The notes beneath the pieces were generated by a model, which was not told where the DNA came from, ran no database searches, and saw only the letters and a list, made by a program, of their open reading frames with translations. A program made the position numbers and the translations under genes. Of a DNA stretch of 64,000 bases, positions 51,351 to 60,808 are shown in pieces. This stretch comes from Caprimulgus europaeus (lineage: Eukaryota > Chordata > Aves > Caprimulgiformes > Caprimulgidae). Within the stretch, counting starts at the first letter, position 1. Every line of letters begins with the position of its first letter. The stretch is taken from the NCBI GenBank assembly GCA_907165065.1, contig OU015535.1, positions 558,001-622,000 on the forward strand, written 5' to 3'.

Positions 51351-54300
51351 TGCAGGAAATGTCTTAAGAGACAAAAAAGGGCTCAGAGGCTCCTGATTTT
51401 ACTCTTTTCATAAAATATTTTTACTTGTGGTATTGGAGTGTGGTTGAGTCATGAGCCAACCCCAGGCAGAGGCAGCCACAGTCTTTGTTAGGTCAAATCT
51501 TCGTGGCCATTGCTGGTGTCAGTGCAGCTCGTCTGGAGGCACCCAGGTGAGGTGAGAGGGGCTGCAGGGGCAACACCACAACCAGCACAGCCTTGGTTCT
51601 GACTCTGGGAGCTCTCAGTTGCTGGTTTACACCATGAGTGGTGGCTCCACAGCCCTGCTGAGGCTGGCTGGGCTGCTGGGATGCAGCTGCAGCCGCTCCT
51701 TTGCCTGCAGTTTCCCTGCTCTCTGTGCAGCGCTCACAGAAGAGTTCTCTGCAGGGACAGACAGACGGATGCCAAGATCAGCAGTGGGCCAAGAGGTGTT
51801 ATTTATAAACACTGAATAACCTGATTGCTGCAGTGTAAAATGTGGAATGAGACAAACACTGTGTGAACAAAATAACCCCCAGCAGAGCAGTGTATTTTGA
51901 CTTCTTTTCCCCTGTCTCCACCCCACCAGCTCTTGCGTCCCTTCGATCTAATCTCCGTGGGGAATGTGTTTTACTCTTTATTAGGGAGAAAACGGTGACA
52001 GAGCTGAGTGTGTTTCCTCCAGGACTGGCAAACGTGAGGCTCTGCTGCCCTCGTTACACAACGAGCTGCTGTTGTGCTGCCTTCCATCTTGGGAAGGGCT
52101 TTAATTATATTCTCTTGTTTTCTCTCTGCCTTGCCTTGTGTTTAAGGTGACAACGGGTTTGTTCTGTCCTCCAGCAAACCAGCTTTGATTTCTACCATTT
52201 GAAACGAAAAGTTCCTTTCCCCGCTGCTGCTACCTCCTACAGCAGCCTCTTTTTAAGGGACTAGAAAAAATACCTCTGAAATCTAAAAGGGTTTTAAATC
52301 TTTGCCTTGAAGGTAACTTGGAAACCTCATTAGAGGAACGGTGTGCCATTTTACACCAAAAAAAACCCCATTATTCAAAGTAATAGCAGCAGTCACATCT
52401 CATTTTAAAGCATAACAGAGGCCTTGCTGCAGCTGGGCAGATCCTTCCTGTTTAGGTTATTGACTGTGTTACCTTTTGAATGACAGGGTGCAAATTGTTG
52501 TGAGCTGTTACTGCAACCTGTGGAAGTTACCTGTGCCTTATTTAATCTGAGGGTGAGAATTCTGCTCTACTTACTGGGTCAAGGATGCCTTCCAGTGCCA
52601 GGTCTGTCAGACTGCCCCAGGAGCATGCTGGCTGTCCCGTGGGACATGGTCCTCCCCATTCCTTAAACCAAGTGGCTTTCTTGAGCCTTCAAGAGCATAT
52701 GGAATAGGAAGGTTTACTGAAGGCCATGGCTGTGTATCTTCCCTTTCAGAGGTTCCTTGAGATGAGGATGCCGCTGAGGTGGGAAAAAATCCAGGATGAG
52801 CTATCCTCAGGGTTAGGGCTGGGAGAAGAGAGGGGAATGAGTCTTGGTTCATGAGTCTTCCCAGTGTCGTTAGTTAAAGGACCTGACAGCACAGAAGGGA
52901 AAATAAAAATCTGTTCCTTTATTGTGCTAGTTTTTAATTTACAAAGTAAAAGCAAGGCTAGCTATGAAATTGGCATGTGCATAGGTTGGGAGACACTCAT
53001 TCTCCTGGAAGATTTTTCTTTCAGGAGCAAATAGCAAGGTTTAATGAACTTCACAGCGCATGCAGACAGCAGATGAAGTGCCAGTTCCATCCTGAGTTCC
53101 TGGAGGAAGCCTCCATGCACCTGCGTGGCAGTCAGGTCCTAGGCAAGCAGTGGTACTTACTTGGAAACAAAGCAAGTAGGGTCTTGGCTGACCCTGGCTT
53201 GGCTGCAGAACTCCAGGTTCCCTGTTGTGTCAAGAACAGCTTGGTGTGTGCTGCTGGGAGGGTGCTGATGTTTGGGAACGTGCTTTCCTTTCTGTGCAGG
53301 GAAGTTGTCCTGGTCTGTGCACCATTCAGCAGGTGGTTACTGTGCTGTTCTTGTGGATGCCATGGTCTGCTGCTGCAGACAGCATGTGTGCAGGGGCTCA
53401 TGAAGAGCAGCCGTGTGTCCATCATACCCTCTGACCTCCTGCAACTCTCACTGCAGAGGTAAAATGTTTGCTTTTCCCTCCAGCACCAGCAGCGCTGTGC
53501 CTTGAGCAGCAGCATGGGCTGAGGAGCCAAACAGCTGTTGTGTGAGTGCTGCTCTCCTGGAGGGCCCACCTCGAGTAGGAGAGCAGCAAAGGGAAGCTGT
53601 GGTCTCTGCAGGGTGGGAGTGTGCGAGTTAGTGAGCAGTTGGCTCCCCTGGCAGCTTGGACTGTGCTCTGCAGCGAGTTCCTCGCACACCCACTCGCTGC
53701 ATCTCCCTGGGGACCACCCTGTGTGGCTTGTGCGTGGATCCCAAGGGGAGGGGAGGAGGGGTGAGCTCCATGCTCTCCAGCCTGGAGGATACCTCACCAA
53801 AAATCATCTTCCTTCCTTCTTTTTTTTCTCATGAATGTGCTTTTTGATTTGAAATGAAGCTGAACTGGCTGCACTGTGGTGATGCCGGGGCTCTCTAGAC
53901 TTGAGGAGAAGGAGTGATAACCCCGCAGCAGCGCGTGCTGCGGCTGCCCCGAGCCCTTTACGTGGCTCAGGCGGGTGCCAGGGCAGCCTGCGTGCAGAGA
54001 GCGCTGGGAAGCAAAGTGACAGATCATGCAGTGAGTTAGCACAGTGCCATTTCCAGACAGGCTGCTATTTCAAGGGCTTCAGTGAAGGATGATGTGCCTG
54101 CAAGAGAGCTGGAATGAAGTGATGATTCATTCTGGGACATACTGGGCTGCTTCATAGCTGCTGGCTGGAGTTTTCAAAGCTGCCAAGAAAAAAAGTTATT
54201 CTTTATGTTTCCTTGTGATTATTTTTTTTCTCATACTGTAATGAATTGAAAACATATTTACTCAAAATGTGCAGTTGTGGATGCTTTTCAGTGCTGTTCT

Positions 54301-54480
54301 GTGTGCCCAGGCCTGGCTGCCGAGGTGCCGTGCCATGGCTTTGTCACCAGCCTTGCCAACACTTTGCTGTTCTTCATATGTCCTGTGTTTGTAATCGCTT
54401 CTCCTAAGGTATATTGTCTTGAATTCTGTAGAAATTCATGGAATTTGTTTTGTTTTGTTTTTTTTAAATGGAGTGAAGCT
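51351..54480. other. Downstream of CARD19, no gene recognised
   Basis: Unique sequence with a 222-codon minus open frame at 53132-53800 and overlapping plus frames at 52977-53462 and 53538-53834. None has a known domain or convincing splice context. No NINJ1-like segment was found on either strand. Confidence 0.55.
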
Positions 54481-54494
54481 GGCAATTAAGTTAA

Positions 54495-54500
54495 AATAAA
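54495..54500 (+). terminator. Strong distal polyadenylation signal, transcript unknown
   Basis: AATAAA is preceded by a T-rich tract (TTTTGTTTTGTTTTTTTT at about 54447) and followed within 20-40 nt by TGTGGCTGTTTTTCGTGTAG, a good GT-rich downstream element. It could end a very long CARD19 3' UTR or an unannotated plus-strand RNA. Confidence 0.45.
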
Positions 54501-55239
54501 ATCTGTACTGAGAAAATCTGTGGCTGTTTTTCGTGTAGTTGATGCTTTCACTTCCTATCAGAAGTGCCCTGCAGTGCGTTGCCCTCCTGTGGCTGCTGTC
54601 TGGTGACTGCCTGCCCCTTTCTCTCTGCTCTGTGGTGGTGACATTTGTGCTGTGGCAAGAGTTTAACGTTTTAATCTGCTTTCAACATTCTTTGCAGTTT
54701 TCCTGTGTAACTTGTTGAGTGATCTGAAGTTGAACAGGACGCATCGCTGCAGAGGCTGCGTGTCCTGGCTTCGGCCATTCTGGTAGCCCAGTGAATCAAG
54801 AGCTCTTACCTCTTCTTGGTGTAAAGTGACTCTGACACAAGATTGATTTCAAGGGTTACTTTGACCACCCAAAAAGGGACTTCAGGTAAGAAGAAAGGGC
54901 AGACAAATTTGTTACCAGCCTGTTCTTTTGGGTAGGCTTTGAAGGAGAATCTGCTGGCCCAGGTGCTACTGTGAGCAGTGTTACAGACCCTACCAAAGTG
55001 ATGTGTTGCTGCAGCAGGAGAATCTTCAGGGGTTGTTGCTGCCCCACAGCCTGGATTGCATCCCCTGCTGCAGCACCTTCTGTGGGGGCCAAAAGGAACC
55101 CCAGAGCCTCAGCACCTTCCTGCAGCACATGAAAAACCCTGTTGGACAGGGGCTGAGCTGTCAATGTCAGTGGAGGGTGATCACTGGTTGAGAGCTGTTG
55201 ATCAGTGAGAAGGTGATCTCCCTTGAAGTGTCTGCCTGA
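54501..55239. other. No gene recognised
   Basis: Unique sequence before the retroelement cluster. The minus frame 54856-55365 enters CR1 antisense sequence at its start and is not considered a gene. Confidence 0.55.
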
Positions 55240-55455
55240 TGAGCTGGAACAAGATTTTCTTTGCTGAAAGGGTTCTGAGGCATTGGAAGGGGTTGCCCAG
55301 GGCAGTGGTGGAGTCCCCATCCCTGGAGGATTGAAGAGTCGTGTAGACACAGTGCTGAGGGACATGGGTCAGTGGGGACTGGTCAGTGTTGGGTTAGGGC
55401 TTGGACTTGATGATCTTAAAGGGCTTTTCCAATCCAGGCAGTTCTAGGGTTCTCT
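55240..55455 (+). mobile_element. CR1 LINE 3' fragment, plus orientation
   Basis: Sense sequence AAGATTTTCTTTGCTGAAAG, GGGTTCTGAGGCATTGG and GTGGAGTCCCCATCCCTGG matches the CR1 C-terminal coding region. Then GATGATCTTAAAGGGCTTTTCC of the 3' UTR follows, with a short tail near 55450. It is the inverted counterpart of the fragment at 7171-7496. Confidence 0.85.
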
Positions 55456-55522
55456 CCCCACTTTCCTACTGGCTGGCGTGTGGCTCTCTGGGGGAAGAGG
55501 GAGAGAAGCAGCTTTTGTCATA

Positions 55523-55738
55523 AATCATAGAATGACAGAATCGTGGTTCTATGATTCTGTGGTTTGGGTGGGAAGGGACCTTTCAGGGCTATTTAGTCCA
55601 ACCCCCCTGCAGTGAGCAGGGACATCTTCAACCAGACAAGGTTGCTCAGAGCCTCGTCCAACCTGACCTTGAATGTTTCCAGGGATGGGGCATCTATCAC
55701 CCCTCTGGGCAACCTGGGCCAGGGTTTCACCACCCTCT
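55523..55738 (-). mobile_element. CR1 LINE, minus orientation, left half (split by LTRs)
   Basis: It begins with the tail repeat ATCATAGAATGACAGAATCG, then GGTTTGGGTGGGAAGGGACC, and proceeds through the 3' UTR and C-terminal coding part in reverse complement. It stops at ...GGTTTCACCACCCTCT, where LTR sequence starts. The logical continuation (CTCATTATAAAAAAATGGC) is found at 56898, after the LTRs. Confidence 0.85.
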
Positions 55739-56894
55739 TGAGTTGGTTTCACTCCTCTGCCTTGCAGCCAAACACAAACCCAGTCACACTCTCACTCTCC
55801 TCCCCACCCCAGGGAGTAGGGGAGATAACTGGAAGGCTAAAAGCAAGAAGACTCATGGGTTGAGGTAAAAACAATTTAATAATTGAAATAGAATAATAAA
55901 TTTAATAATAGTAATAATAGAATATACAATTGAGTGATGCCCAGTGCAGTTGCTCACCACCCACTGACCAATGCCCATCCTGTCCCAGCCAGAGATCCCA
56001 GAGCAGAGACAGTCCCCAAACTGAAACCCCGGAAGAACAAGAGCCTGGGCTGTGATAGTTTAACTCAGCTGGCAGCCAAACAAGACACAGCCACTTGCAG
56101 CCCACCCCACCACCCCTCCCTCCCCCCTGCACCAAGGGAATCGAGGAGAGAATTGGAGGGGTAAAGGTGAGGAGACTTGTAGGTTGAGATAAGAACAATT
56201 CAATAATTAGAGTAAAAATAAAATTATTAATAATAAGAGTAATAATGATAACAACTATATGTATATAGTGATGCAGAGCACAATTGCTCACCACCTGCTT
56301 ATAGTGATCCCAGAGGAGCGAAAAGGAACCCCGAGTCTGAAATCGCGATCCCGGAAAAGTGAGCCCAAGCGATTCCCGGGAGAATCCCCCCCTTTCCGGG
56401 CAGCCCCGGTGAATATACTGACCATGACGTGATAGGATATGGAATATCTCACTGGCACATCCAACTGGCAGCTCTGGAATTGCAGTTATCAACATTGTTC
56501 TCATCACAGTCCTCACTGAAACCAACACACGGTGCTTTCTGGCTACTGAGGAGACAATGAGCCCTGTCCTAGCAAAACCAGGACGCGAGTGATCCCTGAG
56601 AACATACATCCAGTCAGCCCTGGCTGTTATACTGACCGTGACGTGATATGATCTGGAATAGCTCATTGGCACATCCAATTGCCAATTTTGGGTTTTGCTA
56701 ATTACTGCACTTCTCCACTCCCTGTTCTTTGCACCTGCAAACACCCAAACACGATGGCCTTGGGCTCCAGCAGCAACTCATAACATCAGCACCTTGTCGA
56801 CATTCTTCTCATAACAAATCCCACACTGAAGCCAAACCACAGCTATTCCAACTACTAAGAAGAAAATTAACTCTATCCCAGCAACACCAGGACA
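55739..56894 (-). mobile_element. ERV solo LTR (outer), minus orientation, split by a second LTR
   Basis: Two parts, 55739-56050 and 56584-56894, together 623 bp, against 621 bp for the solo LTR at 12753-13373. The left part has TGAGTTGGTTTCACTCC, GCAGCCAAACAC, and the AATAAT-rich block. The right part ends ATTAACTCTATCCCAGCAAC followed by ACCAGGACA. The break at 56050/56584 is exactly where the inner LTR begins and ends. CCTC occurs at both outer junctions, a possible target duplication in the CR1 host sequence. Confidence 0.82.
56051..56583 (-). mobile_element. ERV solo LTR (inner), minus orientation
   Basis: It starts TGTGATAGTTTAACTCAGCT followed by GGCAGCCAAAC, and ends CCTAGCAAAACCAGGAC at 56583. 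It has the family's AT-rich block (AATAATGATAACAACTATATG) and a C-rich run at about 56100-56130. At 533 bp it is shorter than the outer copy. It sits inside the outer LTR in the same direction. Confidence 0.82.
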
Positions 56895-57005
56895 TCCTCA
56901 TTATAAAAAAATGGCTTCCTTATATCTAGTCTGAATCTCCCTTCTTTTAGTTTCAAACCATCACCCCTTGTCCTGTCACTGCAGGCCCTGCTAAAAACTG
57001 TCCCC
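56895..57005 (-). mobile_element. CR1 LINE, minus orientation, right half (split by LTRs)
   Basis: The segment AAAATGGCTTCCTTATATCT, AGTCTGAATCTCCCTTCTTTT and CCATCACCCCTTGTCCTGTC is reverse-complement CR1 that continues the piece ending at 55738. The minus strand reads [20 protein letters not shown] and RKPFF. Confidence 0.82.
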
Positions 57006-58711
57006 GTTACTCCGGGGAGGATGTTCTCGTGCCCAGGCCGAGCAGGCGCGTGGTGCCCAGACCTGCCCCTGCAGCAGAGATCTTGTGCCTGGTGCCAGGA
57101 GATGAGAGCAGCACAGAGATTGTCTCCATGGACATCACTGAGGTTTTGATGTGAATGAAAAAAGCAGCTCAATTAAGCTACAGAACTAGGATTTGGGGGA
57201 GGGGGTGATTATTTTCATTATAGATTGAACTTGTCCACTTCAGAGGGCCATTATTAATGCCAAGTGCAAAAGCAGCCAGTGGCTGGAGATGAGAGAGGTC
57301 TGCAGCAACATCGCTCTGTTCAATTCAGCATCGTTGTTTTGGCATAAAAGAGCATTTCAGGTGAATCCTGACCTGCCCTTTCTATTTTGGAGCACAGGCC
57401 ACTATACACTGTGGTGGCAAGGAAAAGCTTTCTGCTGTGTTGCTGATGCTGAATCTTTAATAACCCTGTGCCTAGTAAAGCAAAAACCTTTCAGACTCGG
57501 TCTGGGCTTCGTGAGCTGGTAACAGGGGAAGGCAGATGCCAGCAGCTGGAGCACTGCAAAGCCTGAATAAATAACTGGCAAGATATGTCCTCACCATGTG
57601 ACTTACATCAAGTCCTCTCTTTTCAGTAGTAAAATATTTCATCACACTTGGGTGGGGTTTTTTTTTTCCCTTTTAAGCCCGGGGTTTAGCTGCCCCGAGG
57701 GATGCTCCTGTCCCGCACCCGACGGCGCTGCCGCTGCACCCAGCGGCCAGGGACAGCAGCGCTGCCTGGTCCCTGCAGCCGCCCCCCTGCTGAATGCCAC
57801 CGCTCTTGCATTAACAGAAAGGGGGAGGTCTGAGGTTATTTTCCACTCCCTGCACTGAGCTAATTAATGTTAAAATCTCCTAGCAGAGGCTGAAGATTGG
57901 ATGCCTGTGCCTTTTGAATACCCCTGGTCTGTGATGGACGCAGACAGCTGGGTTGTGCTGCTCGTATCTCTGAGGAGCAAAGATCCCCACCCACCGCCAC
58001 TGAGGCTTCCAAACCCGCCTGGGGCTGCAGAGCCCGCTGGAAGTCTTTGGCAGTGGTGGTGCATCACCCTGGTCCCGTGGCTGCCTGGGGAGGGCTCAGC
58101 CCTCTGTCCCTCTCCCACCTCTCCCATGTCCTGGGGTGCCCTTTCCGCTTGCCTGGGTGTTTCACTTGGAATAAAGATTTGTTCAGAAGGTTCCCAAGCA
58201 CAAAGTGGACCCTGGATATTTTCAGAGAGGGAGAAGCGGCAAAAAAAAAAAAATCTGCACTCTCCATCCAACCAGTTCTGGGTTGGGGCTCGTCCTCGCT
58301 TGGGGGGACAACACGTGTGTCAAATTCACAAGTGCCAAATGCAAAGGGTTGTTCCTGAGCAGCGGTGGAGCTTCCTGCCCCTTTCTCCTGCCAGACAAGC
58401 CAGCAGGAGGGCACAGAGCTACACTGGGGCACGGTACCCTGACCCTGGCTGGTGCTCGCGGTGCTGGCGTGGCAGAAACAAGGGGTGGCACAAGGAAGAT
58501 GGGCCCCACGCTGCAGAAATGACAACTCTACTCTTACACTTTTTTTCCTGCACAGCAAGGGAGGAAAACCCAGAATTCAGCACTTTCAAATGCAAACTTG
58601 AACCCATTATGCACAGATGAGCACTGACTGGTCAGCGACTGGGCTGCCTGCTTCTAGATTCTTTATAGGCTCCAAACAGGCACCTCCACACACTCTTGGT
58701 AGCTTTTGCTC
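57006..58711. other. No gene recognised
   Basis: Unique sequence. A small GC/CpG-rich patch lies at about 57675-57815. The plus frame at 57901-58620 (239 codons) contains a lysine run from a poly-A tract and has no known domain. A poly-A tract is at about 58241-58253. Confidence 0.55.
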
Positions 58712-58805
58712 TGTGGTGGTTTCACTTGGCTCCAGTCAAACACAGGCACTTGCTCACTCTCCCACCCAGGAAACAGGGGAGAAAATCAGAAGGGTAAAAG
58801 CAAGA

Positions 58806-60293
58806 ATCACAGAATCACAGAATCACAGAATGTTGGGGATTGGAAGGGACCTCGAAAGCTCATCCAGTCCAATCCCCCTGCTGGAGCAGGAACACCTAGA
58901 TGAGTTCGCACAGGAAGGCGTCCAGGCGGGTCTTGAATGTCTCCAGAGAAGGAGACTCCACACCCTCCCTGGGCAGCCTGGCACAGGGCTCTGGCACCCT
59001 TACTGTAAAGAAATTCTTTCTCAAGTTTAAGCGGAACCTCCTGTGCTCCAGCTCACACCCATTGCCCCTTGTCCTACCATTGGACACCACTGAGAAGAGC
59101 CTGGCTCCATCCTCCTGACACTCACCCTTCAAATATTGATCAACATTAATCAGGTCCCCCCTCAGCCTCCTCTTCTCCAAGCTAAAGAGCCCCAGCTCCC
59201 TCAGCCTTTCCTCATCAGGGAGATGCTCCACTCCCTTCATCATCTTGGTGGCTCTGTGCTGGACTCTCTCCAGCAGTTCCCTGTCCTTCTTGAACTGGGG
59301 GGCCCAGAACTGGACACAATATTCCAGATGTGGCCTCACCAGGGCAGAGTAAAGGGGAAGAAGAACCTCTCTTGACCTACTGACTACACCACTTCTAATG
59401 CACCCCAGGATGCCATTGGCCTTCCTGGCCACAAGGGCACAGTGCTGGCTCATGGTCATCCTGCTGTCCACCAGGACTCCCAGATCCCTTTCCCCTTCAC
59501 TGCTCTCTAGGAGATCATTTCCTAACCTATACTGGAACCTGGGGTTGTTCCTGCCCAGGTGCAACACCCTACACTTGCCCTTATTATATTGCATCAAGTT
59601 TTTCCCTGCCCAGCTCTCCAGCCTGTCCAGGTCTCTCTGATGGCAGCACAGCCCTCTGCTGTGTCAGCCACTCCTCCCAGCTTGGTATCATCAGCAAACT
59701 TGCTGACAGTGCATTCAATTCCCTCATCCAGGTCATTGATGAATATACTGAATAATACTGGTCCCAGTACCGACCCTTGAGGGACTCCACTGGACACAGG
59801 TCTCCAACTCGACTCCGCCCCATTGACCGCCACTCTCTGGCTTCTTCCCACCAGCCAGTTAATGATCCATCTCACCACCTGATCATCTAATCCACACTTC
59901 CTCAATTTATCAGCGAGGATGCTGTGGGAGACCGTGCCAAATGCTTTGCTGAAATCAAGATAGACCACATCCACTGCTCTACCATCATCCAGCCACCTGG
60001 TCGTGTTTTCATAACAGTCTAGAAGGTTGGTCAAGCACGACTTCCCCTTGGTGAAGCCGTGCTGACTGCCCCTAATGACCCTCTTATCCTTGATATGCCT
60101 AGAGATGGCACCAAGGATGAGTCGTTCCATCACCTTCCCAGGGATGGAGGTGAGGCTGACCGGGCTGTAGTTACCCGGGTCCTCCTTCTTGCCCTTTTTG
60201 AAGCCTGCAGTGACATTTGCCTTCCTCCAGTCCCTGGGCCCCTCTCCCGTTCCCCACGACTCAGCAAAGATGATGGAGAGCGGTCTAGCAATC
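58806..60293 (-). mobile_element. CR1 LINE, 1.49 kb, minus orientation, with near-intact RT region
   Basis: The left end is the 3' tail, three AATCACAG-type repeats before AATGTTGGGGATTGGAAGGG. The right end is a 5' truncation within ORF2. The minus strand encodes the C-terminal ~470 codons of the CR1 ORF2 protein, from the RT domain to the end, with a single frame break. It is the best-preserved CR1 in the window and, being inserted in an LTR, among the younger ones. Confidence 0.93.
58896..60293 (-). pseudogene. CR1 ORF2 reverse transcriptase, truncated and frameshifted
   Basis: ORF2 of CR1 encodes endonuclease plus reverse transcriptase that copies the element's own RNA. The endonuclease part is lost by 5' truncation. 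The upstream frame (to 59594 on the minus strand) holds RT motifs [74 protein letters not shown] and the catalytic FADDTKLGG. The downstream frame (59597-58896) continues from [15 protein letters not shown] through [20 protein letters not shown] and [19 protein letters not shown] to the stop. A one-base lesion near 59635, after AEGCAAI, separates them. The first residues of the upstream open frame beyond 60293 come from the LTR. It is not active. Confidence 0.9.
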
Positions 60294-60808
60294 GTGGGTT
60301 GAGATAAAAACAATTTAATCATAGAAATAAAATAATCATTAAAACAATAATTATAATAAAAATAATAGTGAAATATTCAAATGAGTGATGCCCAGTGCAG
60401 TTGCTCCCCACCCACTGACCGATGCCCAGCCTGTCCCAGGCAGCGATCCCGGAGCAGGGACAGTCCCCAAACCCAAACCGCAATCCTGGGAGAGCCAGAG
60501 CCCGAGAGAATCCCCAGCTGTCCGCTCAGCCCTGGGTAACACACTGAACATGACATGATGTGAGATGGAATAGCTCATTGGCAGAGCCAAATACCAGTCT
60601 GGGGTTGCTAATTACTACACTTTCCCCCATCCCAGTCCTTTGCACTTGCAGACTGGCCAAATACAAAGTTCTTGGGCTTCCAGCAACAACTAAAAACATC
60701 ACTATGTTATCAGCATTCTTCTCATAACAAATCCCACACTGAAACCAAAACACAGCTGTTCTAGCTACTGAGGAGAAAATTAACCCTGTTCCAGCAAAAC
60801 CAGTTCAC

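Larger units (their letters stand above)
58712..60808 (-). mobile_element. ERV solo LTR, minus orientation, split by a CR1
   Basis: Parts 58712-58805 (TGTGGTGGTTTCACTTGGC to GGGTAAAAGCAAG) and 60294-60808 (TCGTGGGTTGAGATAAAAAC to CCAGCAAAACCAGTTCACA) give about 609 bp when joined, near the 621 bp of the copy at 12.7 kb. The joined order of blocks is the same as in that copy. AGCAA at both junctions may be the target duplication made by the CR1. Confidence 0.82.

Noticed and set aside
55902-56744. 280-codon minus open frame
   Set aside because: Runs through two nested LTRs; LTRs of this type do not encode protein, and the translation includes AT-repeat-derived Ile/Tyr runs.
57901-58620. 239-codon plus open frame
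   Set aside because: Contains a lysine run from a poly-A tract, has no known domain, and other frames and the opposite strand are also open.
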